This document shows, in pieces, positions 46,644 to 55,699 of a stretch of 64,000 nucleotides of DNA (positions are counted from its first letter, which is position 1; each line of letters starts with the position of its first letter). The notes under the pieces are model-generated. The model saw only the letters and a program-made list of their open reading frames with translations. It was not told where the DNA came from and ran no database searches. This DNA comes from Riemerella anatipestifer_F (GTDB lineage Bacteria > Bacteroidota > Bacteroidia > Flavobacteriales > Weeksellaceae): NCBI RefSeq assembly GCF_037861325.1, contig NZ_JAFELW010000002.1; one strand, given 5' to 3'. The position numbers were made by a program, and so were the translations under genes.

Positions 46644-48806
46644 ATGCTTATGAAAAAAGTATTATGGCTGAGTTTACTACTTACATTTTTTACTTACAAA
46701 TCTCAAGTAAAGGATAATCTAAACACCCCAAAAAAGCCAAAAATAGGGCTTGTTTTAGCAGGTGGCGGAGCCAAAGGTTTTGCTCATGTAGGGGTTCTTA
46801 AGGTGTTAGATTCTTTAGGCGTAAAGGTAGATTATATTTCGGGGACGAGTATGGGGGCTATTGTGGGTGGACTATATGCTTCTGGATATACAGGAAACGA
46901 CATTGAGAAAATTATTACCAATACTGATTTTTATGACATCATCGCTAACGAAAAAAATAGAAAAGAAACTTCCTTTTTCAGTAAAGCCACAGATAAATAT
47001 CTTCTAAATATTCCTATAAAAAACGGCAAAATAAATGTACTCCCTAAAGCTATTTCTACGGGACAGAAGAACATTTATATGCTTAAAGAATTATTTAAAA
47101 ATGTTTCTAATGTAGAAAATTTTTCTCAGCTTCCTATCCCGTTTATGTGTGTTACCACAAACCTTGAAAGTGGTAAGATGAAAATTTTTGAAAAAGGAGA
47201 TTTAATTAAAGCTATTATGGCGAGTTCTGCCTACCCTTCGCTTATGGACCCTGTTAAGATAGGTGATAGTCTTTATATAGATGGTGCTATGACCATCAAC
47301 TATCCTGCACAACCTCTCAAAGAGAAAGGAATGGATATTATTATAGGAGTAGATTTAAGTCAAGGTTTAGCTAAAAGGGAAGATTTGCAAAGTGCCATTA
47401 GTATCCTCAACCAAGTGATAGATTTTGGGATACAGAATGAAACTAAAAATCAATATCAATACATTGACATCAACATACACCCAAAGCTAGACGGTATGAA
47501 TGCCACTAGCTACGGAGACAAAGAAAAAATACTGAAACTAGGCTACCAAGAAGCTCAAAAATATACTGATATATTATCCAAGCTCCCTAAGCGAAAACAT
47601 ACTCAACTAAGAGTAACATCTAACCCTATTTATTCTAATATTTACAAAATAGATAGTTTGGAAGTGAAGAACAATAAAATATTTAGTCGTTCATACCTAC
47701 AAGGTAAAATGAATTTAAAAACACCTTCACCACAAACTTACGGAAGTATCAATAAAATGGTAGATAAGCTATATGCTACTAATAACTATGACCTCATTAA
47801 CTATGATATTATTCAAAGTAATGGAAAAAATATACTCCAAGTTACAGTAGATGAAGACCAAAGCAGATATTACTTAAAGTTTGGATTACATTATGATGAG
47901 TTGTTTAAAACAGGATTACTCATCAATACCACAGCTAAGAGACTTCTATTACCTAACTCTACTGTATCTTTGGATATAGTAGTAGGAGATAGCCCTAGAT
48001 ATTACTTTAACTACTTTATGGACAATGGCTATATACCAGGGTTAGGAGTTTCCTCATCAGGAATGAAACTAAACCTTAAAAATAATAAAGGTACTATTAC
48101 AGAAGATTGGACTTGGCTAAGAAACGAAGTGTTTATACATTCTATATGGAGAGATAGATACGCTATAGGGGGAGGGCTTAGCCACGATTATTTTAAAACG
48201 AATAATCCCAATATTAGCGAAGTAAAAAACTTTATCAACCCTTACTTTTTCATAAAGAGTGATACACAGGACGATAAAAACTTCCCTACTAGAGGTTTCT
48301 ATTTAGATGCAGAAGGTAAAATACTAGAGTTATTTAACAAAGATTCTCAAATAACACCCATACAAGCCAAAGCAGACCTTAGAATGAATTTTCCTATTAG
48401 CAGTTGGCTTACCTATAATCTAAGCCTTTTTGGAGGGTTTACCACAAATCATGAAAATTTATCTTACTTCTATCAGTACCGCATAGGTGGTATTTTTGAA
48501 CAAAAACTAGGGAATTTTACACAAATGCAAGGGCATTATTTCGGATATACAAGTAGCCCAAATCTATTAACTGCAACCAATAATTTTCAGTTTAAGATAC
48601 AGAAAAGCTATTTCATTATCGCTCATTTCGGTATGGCCAATCTTTTCAATGAAATCAATCTGAAGGATATGCTAAATATCAATCATAAAGGATTAGGTAT
48701 TACGGCAGGATACAAATCACCTTTTGGACAAATAAAAATAAACTACAGCAATCCACTAAACAAAAACAAAGGAATGTTTAATGTCATATTAGGACATTGG
48801 TTTTAA
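46644..48806 (+). CDS. Patatin-like phospholipase fused to a BamA/TpsB-type outer-membrane barrel
   Basis: This 720-residue protein has a signal peptide (MKKVLWLSLLLTFFTYKSQ; ATG 46650 may be the true start). The patatin domain spans about 33-310, with oxyanion GGGAKG, nucleophile Ser69 in GTSMG, and catalytic Asp213 in DGAMTINYP. A linker and a POTRA-like segment (SYLQGKMNLKTPSPQTYGSI) precede a C-terminal 16-strand-type barrel ending in ...LGHWF. This is the FplA/PlpD-like type Vd autotransporter layout. It is likely an outer-membrane lipase. ybeY follows after 14 bases. Confidence 0.92.
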   Translation: MLMKKVLWLSLLLTFFTYKSQVKDNLNTPKKPKIGLVLAGGGAKGFAHVGVLKVLDSLGVKVDYISGTSMGAIVGGLYASGYTGNDIEKIITNTDFYDIIANEKNRKETSFFSKATDKYLLNIPIKNGKINVLPKAISTGQKNIYMLKELFKNVSNVENFSQLPIPFMCVTTNLESGKMKIFEKGDLIKAIMASSAYPSLMDPVKIGDSLYIDGAMTINYPAQPLKEKGMDIIIGVDLSQGLAKREDLQSAISILNQVIDFGIQNETKNQYQYIDINIHPKLDGMNATSYGDKEKILKLGYQEAQKYTDILSKLPKRKHTQLRVTSNPIYSNIYKIDSLEVKNNKIFSRSYLQGKMNLKTPSPQTYGSINKMVDKLYATNNYDLINYDIIQSNGKNILQVTVDEDQSRYYLKFGLHYDELFKTGLLINTTAKRLLLPNSTVSLDIVVGDSPRYYFNYFMDNGYIPGLGVSSSGMKLNLKNNKGTITEDWTWLRNEVFIHSIWRDRYAIGGGLSHDYFKTNNPNISEVKNFINPYFFIKSDTQDDKNFPTRGFYLDAEGKILELFNKDSQITPIQAKADLRMNFPISSWLTYNLSLFGGFTTNHENLSYFYQYRIGGIFEQKLGNFTQMQGHYFGYTSSPNLLTATNNFQFKIQKSYFIIAHFGMANLFNEINLKDMLNINHKGLGITAGYKSPFGQIKINYSNPLNKNKGMFNVILGHWF

Positions 48807-48820
48807 AAACTTAATTAAAA

Positions 48821-49228
48821 ATGATACAATTCTTTTTTGAAGAAATAGAACCCATTAGTATATCTACCGACATCAGCAAATGGTTAGAACAAATCATCTT
48901 ATCAGAACACAAAAAACTAGGCAAGATAAACTATATATTTTGTGATGACGAGTATCTCCTCAAAATAAATCAAGAACATTTACAACACGATTATTACACC
49001 GACATCATTACCTTTGACTATGTTAGAGGAAACACCATATCAGGCGATATTTTTGTATCTTTGCCCCGCATTTCAGACAATGCCTCTACCCTATCCAAAG
49101 ACTATCAGTCAGAATTCCTGAGAGTATTAGCTCACGGCGTTCTGCATCTCTGCGGATACAAAGACAAAACAGAAGAAGACATCAAAGAAATGCGAGCCAA
49201 AGAAGATTTTTATTTAGAATTAAAATAA
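48821..49228 (+). CDS. ybeY: Endoribonuclease YbeY (rRNA maturation factor)
   Basis: YbeY is a metal-dependent RNase needed for 16S rRNA 3'-end maturation and ribosome quality control. The 135-residue product has HDYYTDIITFDY (the HxTDVLSFxY-like motif) at about 55-66. The metal motif reads HGVLHLCGYKDKT where the family consensus is HGxLHLxGYDH, so the third His ligand is replaced by Asp. It probably shares a transcript with the patatin gene and ends at a hairpin. Confidence 0.93.
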   Translation: MIQFFFEEIEPISISTDISKWLEQIILSEHKKLGKINYIFCDDEYLLKINQEHLQHDYYTDIITFDYVRGNTISGDIFVSLPRISDNASTLSKDYQSEFLRVLAHGVLHLCGYKDKTEEDIKEMRAKEDFYLELK

Positions 49229-49230
49229 TA

Positions 49231-49253
49231 ATACCACCTAAAAGGTGGTATTA
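49231..49253. terminator. Hairpin terminator between ybeY and the porin-like gene
   Basis: AATACCACCT and AGGTGGTATT form a perfect 10-base stem with a 3-base loop. It lies between two convergent genes. The minus-strand side is followed by ATTATTTT; the plus side lacks a good U tract. Confidence 0.6.
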
Positions 49254-49301
49254 AATAACGAAAAAATTATTTTTTAATAGTTGCATTAAAAATTGTACTA
49301 T

Positions 49302-49877
49302 TTAGAATTTATATCCTACACCTATTTGGATACCTCTATTTTTCACAATTGCGTCCTCTACTTTAGAAAGATTCGCTAAACCTAGATTATATCTTGCATC
49401 AAAGAATAACCCATTATTAGGAAGATGATATTCCGCACCTAATATAAGTCCCCCATCTAGGAAATTGGTATCTTCTGCATTATCTTCCGAAATTCTATTT
49501 CCAATTTTATTTTTATTGCTTAAAATGCCTCCTAAATATCCTCCTCCAACAACATTTAATCCATCCACAACATTATATTTTACCATAAATGGAACATTAA
49601 TCTGACTTATTATTATTTGAGCTTTATCCTGCTTTGCTCCATTTGATACATAAAGAGCTTCTACTTGCCCATAAAACTTATCACCCAAAGGAAACTCTAC
49701 TAAACCTCCCGCATAAAAAGATGTTCTATAATCAGGAACATAGGTCGCATTTTCATCTGTATCAGTAAATTTTACAGTAGCAAGGTTTGCCCCTCCTTTT
49801 AAACCAAATTTCACTTCTTGTGAAAAACCTAATGTAGTAGCCATAACCACTAACGCACTTGTAAATATTCTTTTCAT
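49302..49877 (-). CDS. Porin-family outer-membrane beta-barrel protein
   Basis: This 191-residue outer-membrane protein has a signal peptide ending TTLGFSQ and an eight-strand-type barrel (VKFGLKGGANLATVKF; AGGLVEFPLGDKFYGQVEALYVSNGA; GLILGAEYHLP), closing with GIQIGVGYKF and a C-terminal Phe. It matches the outer-membrane beta-barrel domain common in Bacteroidetes (porT/OmpX-like). The function is unknown. It is 27 bases downstream of a lipoprotein gene on the same strand and may be cotranscribed. Confidence 0.88.
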   Translation of the reverse strand: MKRIFTSALVVMATTLGFSQEVKFGLKGGANLATVKFTDTDENATYVPDYRTSFYAGGLVEFPLGDKFYGQVEALYVSNGAKQDKAQIIISQINVPFMVKYNVVDGLNVVGGGYLGGILSNKNKIGNRISEDNAEDTNFLDGGLILGAEYHLPNNGLFFDARYNLGLANLSKVEDAIVKNRGIQIGVGYKF

Positions 49878-49904
49878 TGTTAAAAAATTTATAATTATGT
49901 TATC

Positions 49905-50354
49905 TTAATATCGTTCATATTCTATATTTTCAATACCTATTCTGAAAACTAAATATTTCCCCCTCACTTTTGGTCTATCCACTGGTAGTTCATATCCCAT
50001 AAAATTTTGATGATATTTCATTTCTACTTTACCAGTAGAGGCGTTATATGTATAACTTCCTGGTAATATACCTCTTTTTTTTCCTACCTTGTCAGAAAAA
50101 ATTGTACTATCAACATAAAAAGTACTATCACTATCAAAGGTTATATATTGTATAACTGATTTAATACCATACTCATCAAAATAACCATTTGTATATCTAC
50201 TATACTCTTTTCCGCTATAGTGTTTATACCACGTTGTATTAACTAAGCTAATAGGTATTTTTTCTGCATCTTCCAAATCATCATTATTTCTATCACATTG
50301 GATAAATAAGACCAATGAACTAAATAATACTACTAGAAAAAGTATTTTTTTCAT
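49905..50354 (-). CDS. Hypothetical lipoprotein (149 aa)
   Basis: No family is recognised. A signal peptide with lipobox (LFIQC) is followed by an acidic stretch (DRNNDDLEDAEK). The mature domain is beta-rich (WYKHYSGKEYSRYTNG; YITFDSDSTFYVDST; PGSYTYNASTGKVEMKYH), with a lipocalin- or META-like look. It is divergent from the XRE regulator gene, with an inverted repeat in the shared 90-base gap, so it may be under that regulator. Confidence 0.75.
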   Translation of the reverse strand: MKKILFLVVLFSSLVLFIQCDRNNDDLEDAEKIPISLVNTTWYKHYSGKEYSRYTNGYFDEYGIKSVIQYITFDSDSTFYVDSTIFSDKVGKKRGILPGSYTYNASTGKVEMKYHQNFMGYELPVDRPKVRGKYLVFRIGIENIEYERY

Positions 50355-50363
50355 CGTATTAAA

Positions 50364-50380
50364 ATTTTCGCAACGAAAAT
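50364..50380. promoter_or_regulatory. Inverted repeat between lipoprotein and XRE regulator genes
   Basis: ATTTTCG-CAA-CGAAAAT is a perfect 7-base inverted repeat in the divergent promoter region. On the minus strand TATTTTCG (50381-50374), a -7-like element, lies in it. It could be the binding site of the adjacent regulator. Confidence 0.4.
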
Positions 50381-50444
50381 ACTTTCATTATTGATAAAAA
50401 TCTTACCTTTGCTGTTATAAAATATAATAAAAAAGTTATAATTT

Positions 50445-50816
50445 ATGATAGGTTATAAAATTAAAAACATAAGAGAACTGAAAAATCTAACACAAGAATA
50501 TATGGCAGAAAGGTTAGATATTTCACAAGCAGCTTACTCTAAATTAGAGAAAGGTAATACCAAAATATCCGAAGATAAACTAAATAAAATTGCCGAAATT
50601 CTTGATGTAAATCCAGAAGACATCACCGATTTTGATAACAAGAAAGTTCTAAATAGTTTCAATAACGTTAAAGGAAATAACAACGGAATTATAACCTGTA
50701 ACGAAAAAGATATTATTCTTATCCGACGGCTTTATGAGGATAAAATAAACTTATTAGAAAAACTCCTACAAAAAGCAGAAGAAGAGATAGAACATCTTAA
50801 AGCCATTTTAAAATAG
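50445..50816 (+). CDS. XRE-family HTH transcriptional regulator
   Basis: This 123-residue DNA-binding protein has an N-terminal helix-turn-helix of the Cro/CI type at about 1-62 (IGYKIKNIRELKNLTQEYMAERLDISQAAYSKLEKG). It then has a short Asn-rich linker (NNVKGNNNGI) and a C-terminal coiled coil (LYEDKINLLEKLLQKAEEEIEHLKAILK) likely to dimerise. A TACCTTTG -7-like element lies at 50404-50411. It may repress itself and the divergent lipoprotein gene. It adjoins a Uma2 remnant. Confidence 0.9.
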   Translation: MIGYKIKNIRELKNLTQEYMAERLDISQAAYSKLEKGNTKISEDKLNKIAEILDVNPEDITDFDNKKVLNSFNNVKGNNNGIITCNEKDIILIRRLYEDKINLLEKLLQKAEEEIEHLKAILK

Positions 50817-50848
50817 TTTTTAATATAAAAGACTATTCTGAAAAAGAA

Positions 50849-51046
50849 ATGAAAAACAAATTTGAACTCTACGAAGAATACGGTGTAACGGAATATTGGA
50901 TTATAAACCCACTAGACGAGATAGTCTATATCCACACTTTAGAAAACGGAAAATACAAAGGAGCTTTGCCCATCGTAGATGATTTTATTTGTTCAGAAAT
51001 TTTTCCAGAGATAAAAATTCATACCGACGATATTTTCAAAGGATAA
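50849..51046 (+). pseudogene. Uma2-family (DUF820) nuclease remnant
   Basis: This 65-residue reading frame matches only the C-terminal end of Uma2 restriction-endonuclease-like proteins (KNKFELYEEYGVTEYWIINPLDEIVYIHTLENGKY). Normal members are about 180-200 residues with an N-terminal PD-(D/E)xK core, absent here. The matching frame continues upstream of the ATG into the XRE gene (…FNIKDYSEKE), without a start or the missing core, so the gene looks decayed. The next feature downstream is a parS site. Confidence 0.7.
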
Positions 51047-51066
51047 AAATTAAAAACCAATCCCAA

Positions 51067-51082
51067 TGTTTCACGTGAAACA
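51067..51082. other. parS centromere site 1 (ParB-binding)
   Basis: TGTTTCACGTGAAACA is an exact 16-base match to the bacterial parS consensus and lies in a 20-base perfect palindrome (51065-51084). It is in the short gap 32 bases upstream of mnmG. parS sites bind ParB and load condensin near the origin. Confidence 0.85.
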
Positions 51083-51114
51083 TTTTAAATTTAGATAAGA
51101 AACAAATACATATA

Positions 51115-52977
51115 ATGATAAACGAAGTATATGATGTTATAGTAGTAGGAGCAGGACACGCAGGTTGCGAAGCAGCAGCAGCAGCAGCCAATCTAGGCTC
51201 CAAAACACTCCTCATTACGATGAATATGGAAACCATAGGCAAAATGAGTTGTAACCCAGCTATGGGAGGTATCGCCAAAGGGCAAATAGTAAGAGAAATA
51301 GACGCTATGGGAGGTTATAGTGGTATTGTAGCAGATAAATCTGCCATACAATTCAAAATGCTCAACCTATCCAAAGGACCTGCAATGTGGTCGCCTAGAA
51401 CTCAAAACGACCGTATGCTCTTCGCAGAAGAATGGAGATTAGCCCTAGAAAACACACCTAACCTAGACTTCTTTCAAGATATGGTAAAACAACTCATCAT
51501 AGAAGGGAACAAAGTTGCGGGAGTCATCACTTCGCTAGGGATAGAGATAAAAGGAAAATCCGTAGTATTAACCAATGGTACATTCCTTAATGGACTTATC
51601 CACGTTGGCGACAAACAACTAGGCGGCGGAAGAATGGGCGAACCAAAAGCCTTCGGCATTACCGAGCAGCTTGTAGATTTAGGATTTACCGCAGGAAGAA
51701 TGAAAACAGGAACTCCTCCTAGAGTGGACGGAAGAACTCTAGACTACTCCAAAATGGAAGAACAACCCGGAGATGAAAATCCTCAAAAATTCTCCTATTT
51801 AGACACTCCAAGACTTACCAAACAACGCTCTTGCCACATTACTTATACCAACGAAATTGTACACGATATACTTCGTTCAGGGTTTGACAGAAGTCCTATG
51901 TTCAACGGGACTATCCAAAGCCTCGGACCTAGATATTGCCCAAGTATAGAAGATAAAATCAATCGTTTTGCGGAACGAAACAGACATCAACTATTTGTAG
52001 AACCCGAAGGTTGGAAAACCATTGAAATCTATGTAAACGGGTTCAGCTCCTCCCTACCCGAAGACATACAAATAAAGGCGATGAAACACATTCCTGGCTT
52101 TGAGAATGTAAAGGTGTTCCGTCCTGGATATGCCATAGAATACGACTATTTCCCTCCTACACAGCTTAATCATACCCTAGAAACCAAAATCATAGAAAAC
52201 CTTTATTTCGCAGGGCAAATCAATGGAACTACTGGTTACGAAGAAGCTGCAGGACAAGGGCTTATAGCAGGTATCAACGCTCACAATAAAGTACACGAAA
52301 AAGAAGCCTTTATACTTAATAGAGACGAGGCTTATATAGGTGTACTTATAGACGACCTCATCACCAAAGGCACAGAGGAACCTTATAGAATGTTTACCTC
52401 TCGTGCAGAGTACAGATTGTTACTTAGACAAGACAATGCCGACATTCGTTTAACAGAAAAATCTTATAAACTGGGTCTTGCAAAAGAAGAAAGACTGCAA
52501 AAAGTTGAAGATAAAATAAAGAAAAGCGAAGAATTAGAAAACTTCTTAAAGGATTATTCCTTAAAACCAAAACAAATTAACCCTATACTCGAAAGTATAG
52601 AATCGTCTCCTGTAGACCAAGCCTACCGTGCCTCCCAAATTCTTACGAGACCTAATATGAAGTTAGAGCTTTTGGAAGATATAGAAGATATAAAAAATAC
52701 GAGTAGAAACTATTCGGACGAGGTAAGAGAACAAGCAGAAATCAATATAAAATACAGAGGCTACATAGAAAAAGAAAAAGAAAATGTAGCCAAATTACAC
52801 AGATTGGAAAACATCAAAATCCCCGAAGATTTTGACTTTACGAAAATCAATAGTCTTTCTGCCGAAGCTAAGCAAAAACTCAATAATATAAAACCTAAAA
52901 CCATAGCCCAAGCCTCTAGAATAAGTGGCGTTTCTCCTGCCGACATCAATGTGTTACTTATATTTTTAGGAAGATAA
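51115..52977 (+). CDS. mnmG: tRNA uridine-5-carboxymethylaminomethyl modification enzyme MnmG (GidA)
   Basis: MnmG, with MnmE, installs (carboxymethyl)aminomethyl groups at the wobble uridine of certain tRNAs, using FAD and NADH. The 620-residue product has the FAD loop VVGAGHAGCEAA at about 10-21, SCNPAMGGIAKG, GRMKTGTPPRVDG, QINGTTGYEEAAGQGL and FTSRAEYRLLLRQDNAD, and the C-terminal helical MnmE-binding part. In many bacteria gidA lies near the origin; here it is bracketed by two parS sites. Confidence 0.98.
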   Translation: MINEVYDVIVVGAGHAGCEAAAAAANLGSKTLLITMNMETIGKMSCNPAMGGIAKGQIVREIDAMGGYSGIVADKSAIQFKMLNLSKGPAMWSPRTQNDRMLFAEEWRLALENTPNLDFFQDMVKQLIIEGNKVAGVITSLGIEIKGKSVVLTNGTFLNGLIHVGDKQLGGGRMGEPKAFGITEQLVDLGFTAGRMKTGTPPRVDGRTLDYSKMEEQPGDENPQKFSYLDTPRLTKQRSCHITYTNEIVHDILRSGFDRSPMFNGTIQSLGPRYCPSIEDKINRFAERNRHQLFVEPEGWKTIEIYVNGFSSSLPEDIQIKAMKHIPGFENVKVFRPGYAIEYDYFPPTQLNHTLETKIIENLYFAGQINGTTGYEEAAGQGLIAGINAHNKVHEKEAFILNRDEAYIGVLIDDLITKGTEEPYRMFTSRAEYRLLLRQDNADIRLTEKSYKLGLAKEERLQKVEDKIKKSEELENFLKDYSLKPKQINPILESIESSPVDQAYRASQILTRPNMKLELLEDIEDIKNTSRNYSDEVREQAEINIKYRGYIEKEKENVAKLHRLENIKIPEDFDFTKINSLSAEAKQKLNNIKPKTIAQASRISGVSPADINVLLIFLGR

Positions 52978-52987
52978 ATATTTACAT

Positions 52988-53019
52988 TCGTTGAATGTTT
53001 CACGTGAAACATTCAACGA
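52988..53019. other. parS centromere site 2 inside a 32-base palindrome
   Basis: The core TGTTTCACGTGAAACA (52996-53011) is an exact parS match. It is the centre of a perfect 32-base palindrome that starts 10 bases after the mnmG stop and is followed on the plus strand by GTTTTTATT, so it may also act as a terminator for mnmG. Confidence 0.85.
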
Positions 53020-53037
53020 GTTTTTATTAGAATTTAT

Positions 53038-53868
53038 ATGAAGATAAAAGACCATTTTCTTTCTCAAGAGATTTTTGAAATTAAAGAAACCTCTATCAAG
53101 GGTATTTTAAAAACATATCCTGTACCTGAAAACATCGGTAAATATTATGAGAGTGATAAGTATATTTCCCATCATCAGGACAGTGGTAGTTTAAAGGAAT
53201 TTGTTTATAAATTTATACAAAGTTTCAACATTAAATACAAGGCTAAAATAGTTAGAGAAAATATTTCTTCTCCTAATTCTAAAGACTGTAAAATTTTAGA
53301 CTACGGTTGTGGAGCAGGTGAATTTATAAAATCCCTAGAAAATAAATACATTACTTACGGCTACGAACCCAACGAAAAAGCTAGAAACTTCGCCAAGAAA
53401 AAAAGTTCTAAAACAAAATTTATAGACTCTCTAAACGAAATAGAAGATAATACATTAGATATTATAAGCCTATGGCATGTCTTCGAACATATAGAAAATC
53501 AGAAAGAAATATTAGATTTATTCAAGCAAAAATTGAAACCTAATGGAACACTCATTATTGCTGTTCCCAATTATAAATCTTACGATGCCGAAAGGTACCA
53601 AGATTTTTGGGCTGCTTATGATGTACCTAGACATTTATTTCATTTCTCAAGAGAAGGAATGGAAACACTAATACAACAAGAACAACTTAAAATAAAAAAA
53701 ATAGCACCTCTCCTACTTGATGCGTTTTATATTTCTATACTTAGCGAAAAATACAAAAAAAATAAACTTTTTTGGCTTTTTGGAGGTATCTACGGAGCAA
53801 TTTCTAATTTTAAAGCATCAAAAACGGGAGATTTTTCTAGTTTGATATATATAATCAAAAAAAATTAG
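53038..53868 (+). CDS. Class I SAM-dependent methyltransferase
   Basis: This 276-residue protein has a central methyltransferase domain: motif I ILDYGCGAGEFIKSLE near residues 87-102, acidic motif II YGYEPNEKA, and the post-I LDIISLWHVFEHIEN, whose HVFEH is typical of the Methyltransf_23/UbiG-like group. The C-terminal NYKSYDAERYQDFWAAYDVPRHLFHFS segment is common in polysaccharide or lipid-linked methyltransferases. The substrate is unknown. It starts 18 bases after the parS-2 palindrome. Confidence 0.9.
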   Translation: MKIKDHFLSQEIFEIKETSIKGILKTYPVPENIGKYYESDKYISHHQDSGSLKEFVYKFIQSFNIKYKAKIVRENISSPNSKDCKILDYGCGAGEFIKSLENKYITYGYEPNEKARNFAKKKSSKTKFIDSLNEIEDNTLDIISLWHVFEHIENQKEILDLFKQKLKPNGTLIIAVPNYKSYDAERYQDFWAAYDVPRHLFHFSREGMETLIQQEQLKIKKIAPLLLDAFYISILSEKYKKNKLFWLFGGIYGAISNFKASKTGDFSSLIYIIKKN

Positions 53869-54004
53869 AAAATAGATTTTTACCCTATTTATTAAAGTCA
53901 TTTTTTCATCGTTTTTTGTCCAGTTTAAAATTTATTATATAAAAGTTACTATAGGCTCTAAAAAATAATTCTTATTTTCACGGAGTAATTTTAAACTAAA
54001 GACT

Positions 54005-55558
54005 ATGAACTGTACTTTAAAATCTATGAGTACTGCTTTGTTGTTTTCTATCACAACAGTAGCGTTGGCTCAAACCTCTCACCCTATTGTAGAAAAAATG
54101 GTAGATGAAACCTATCAAAATTCTCAATTAGAAAAACTTGGATACGAGCTAATTGATAAAATAGGTCCGAGATTAGTAGGAAGCCCAAAAATGCAACAAG
54201 CTCACGATTGGGCGGTAAATCAATTCAAATCTTGGGGAATTTCGGCAAAAAATGAACCTTGGGGTGAGTGGCGTTCTTGGGAAAGAGGTACTTCTCAAAT
54301 TACCCTTACACAGCCTTACATCAAATCTTTGGAAGGGAAACAACTGGCGTTCAGTCCTGCTACAACAAAAAATGGAGTGGAAGCAGAACTTATTACAATG
54401 CCTGTATTTAAAACCAAAGCCGAGTTTGATGCCTTTTTAAAAGGGGTAAAGGGAAAAATTGTAATGATTAGCCCATACGAACCTAGCGGAAGACCTGATT
54501 ATAACTGGAAAGAATATGCTACGGAAGAGTCCTACAAAAAATATAAGGAAGAATCTGAAAAAAGAAATAAGGAATGGGCTGCTTCTATGAAAACCATTGA
54601 CCATACAGCACGCACTATTCAGAAACCTATCGAGGAAGCAGGTGCAGTAGGCATCGTTACCTCCACTTGGAGTGGTGGGTTTGGGGTTAGTAGAATTTTC
54701 AATGCTACCACATCTAAAATTCCTGTTGTAGATATTGCGTTAGAAGATTATGGTCAGCTTTACAGAATGGTACAATATGGCGACCGCCCTAAAATCAATC
54801 TAAATGTTCAAAGTAAAAACCACGGCACTGCTAAAACTTTCAATACAATAGCAGAGCTCCCTGGTACTACTCATAAAGACGAATATGTTATCTTGTCTGC
54901 CCACATAGATTCTTGGGACGGTGCATCTGGTGCGGTGGATAATGGTACTGGCGTTATTACTATGATGGAGGTAGCTCGTATCCTCAAAAAATACTATCCT
55001 AACCCTAAAAGAACTATTATAGTTGGTCTATGGGGAAGCGAGGAACAAGGGCTAAATGGCAGCCGTGCTTTCGTATCGGATAACAAAGATAAATTACCTA
55101 AAATACAAGCTGTTTTTAACCAAGACAACGGTACTGGTAGGATACAATACATCAATGGTTCGGGCTTTGTGCACGCCTACAATTACCTCCAAAAATGGAT
55201 TGCTCCTGCACCTGAATACATCAAAAAGGAATTAAAATATACCTTCCCTGGTTCTGCAAGTGGCGGAAGTAGCGACCACGTTTCTTTTGTGGCTGCTGGT
55301 GTACCAGCCTTTATGTTGGGCTCTTTAAACTGGTCATACGGTACTTATACTTGGCATACCAATAGAGATACTTACGATAAAATAGTTTTTGATGATTTAA
55401 AGCACAATGTGGCACTCATCGCTACAATAACCTATATGGCGAGTGAAGACCCTGAACAAAGCAATCGTGAAAAGATGGTGTTACCAATCAACCCAACTAC
55501 AGGAAAACAATATGAATGGCCTGAAATTAAGGAGCCTATCCGTAAGGGCGGATTTTAA
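54005..55558 (+). CDS. M28 family zinc aminopeptidase, secreted
   Basis: This 517-residue exopeptidase has a signal peptide (…LLFSITTVALAQ). A PA-type insertion lies at about 100-270 and the M28 catalytic domain follows: HIDSWDGASGAVDNGTGV (His and bridging Asp), LWGSEEQGLNGSRAF with the catalytic Glu pair, NQDNGTGRI and the C-terminal TWHTNRDTYD with the last metal ligand His. It is probably periplasmic or outer-membrane bound and used in peptide nutrition along with the M1 and S46 peptidases nearby. Confidence 0.92.
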   Translation: MNCTLKSMSTALLFSITTVALAQTSHPIVEKMVDETYQNSQLEKLGYELIDKIGPRLVGSPKMQQAHDWAVNQFKSWGISAKNEPWGEWRSWERGTSQITLTQPYIKSLEGKQLAFSPATTKNGVEAELITMPVFKTKAEFDAFLKGVKGKIVMISPYEPSGRPDYNWKEYATEESYKKYKEESEKRNKEWAASMKTIDHTARTIQKPIEEAGAVGIVTSTWSGGFGVSRIFNATTSKIPVVDIALEDYGQLYRMVQYGDRPKINLNVQSKNHGTAKTFNTIAELPGTTHKDEYVILSAHIDSWDGASGAVDNGTGVITMMEVARILKKYYPNPKRTIIVGLWGSEEQGLNGSRAFVSDNKDKLPKIQAVFNQDNGTGRIQYINGSGFVHAYNYLQKWIAPAPEYIKKELKYTFPGSASGGSSDHVSFVAAGVPAFMLGSLNWSYGTYTWHTNRDTYDKIVFDDLKHNVALIATITYMASEDPEQSNREKMVLPINPTTGKQYEWPEIKEPIRKGGF

Positions 55559-55699
55559 TTAAAAATAATCATAACTATATTCAATATTAAGCGATGCAAT
55601 ATTAAATTGTATCGCTTTTGTATTATTAAATTAAAAAAATAAACCTCATATTATCATACAAATCACTACATTTGCTATCCTTTTTTTAAATAAAATATT

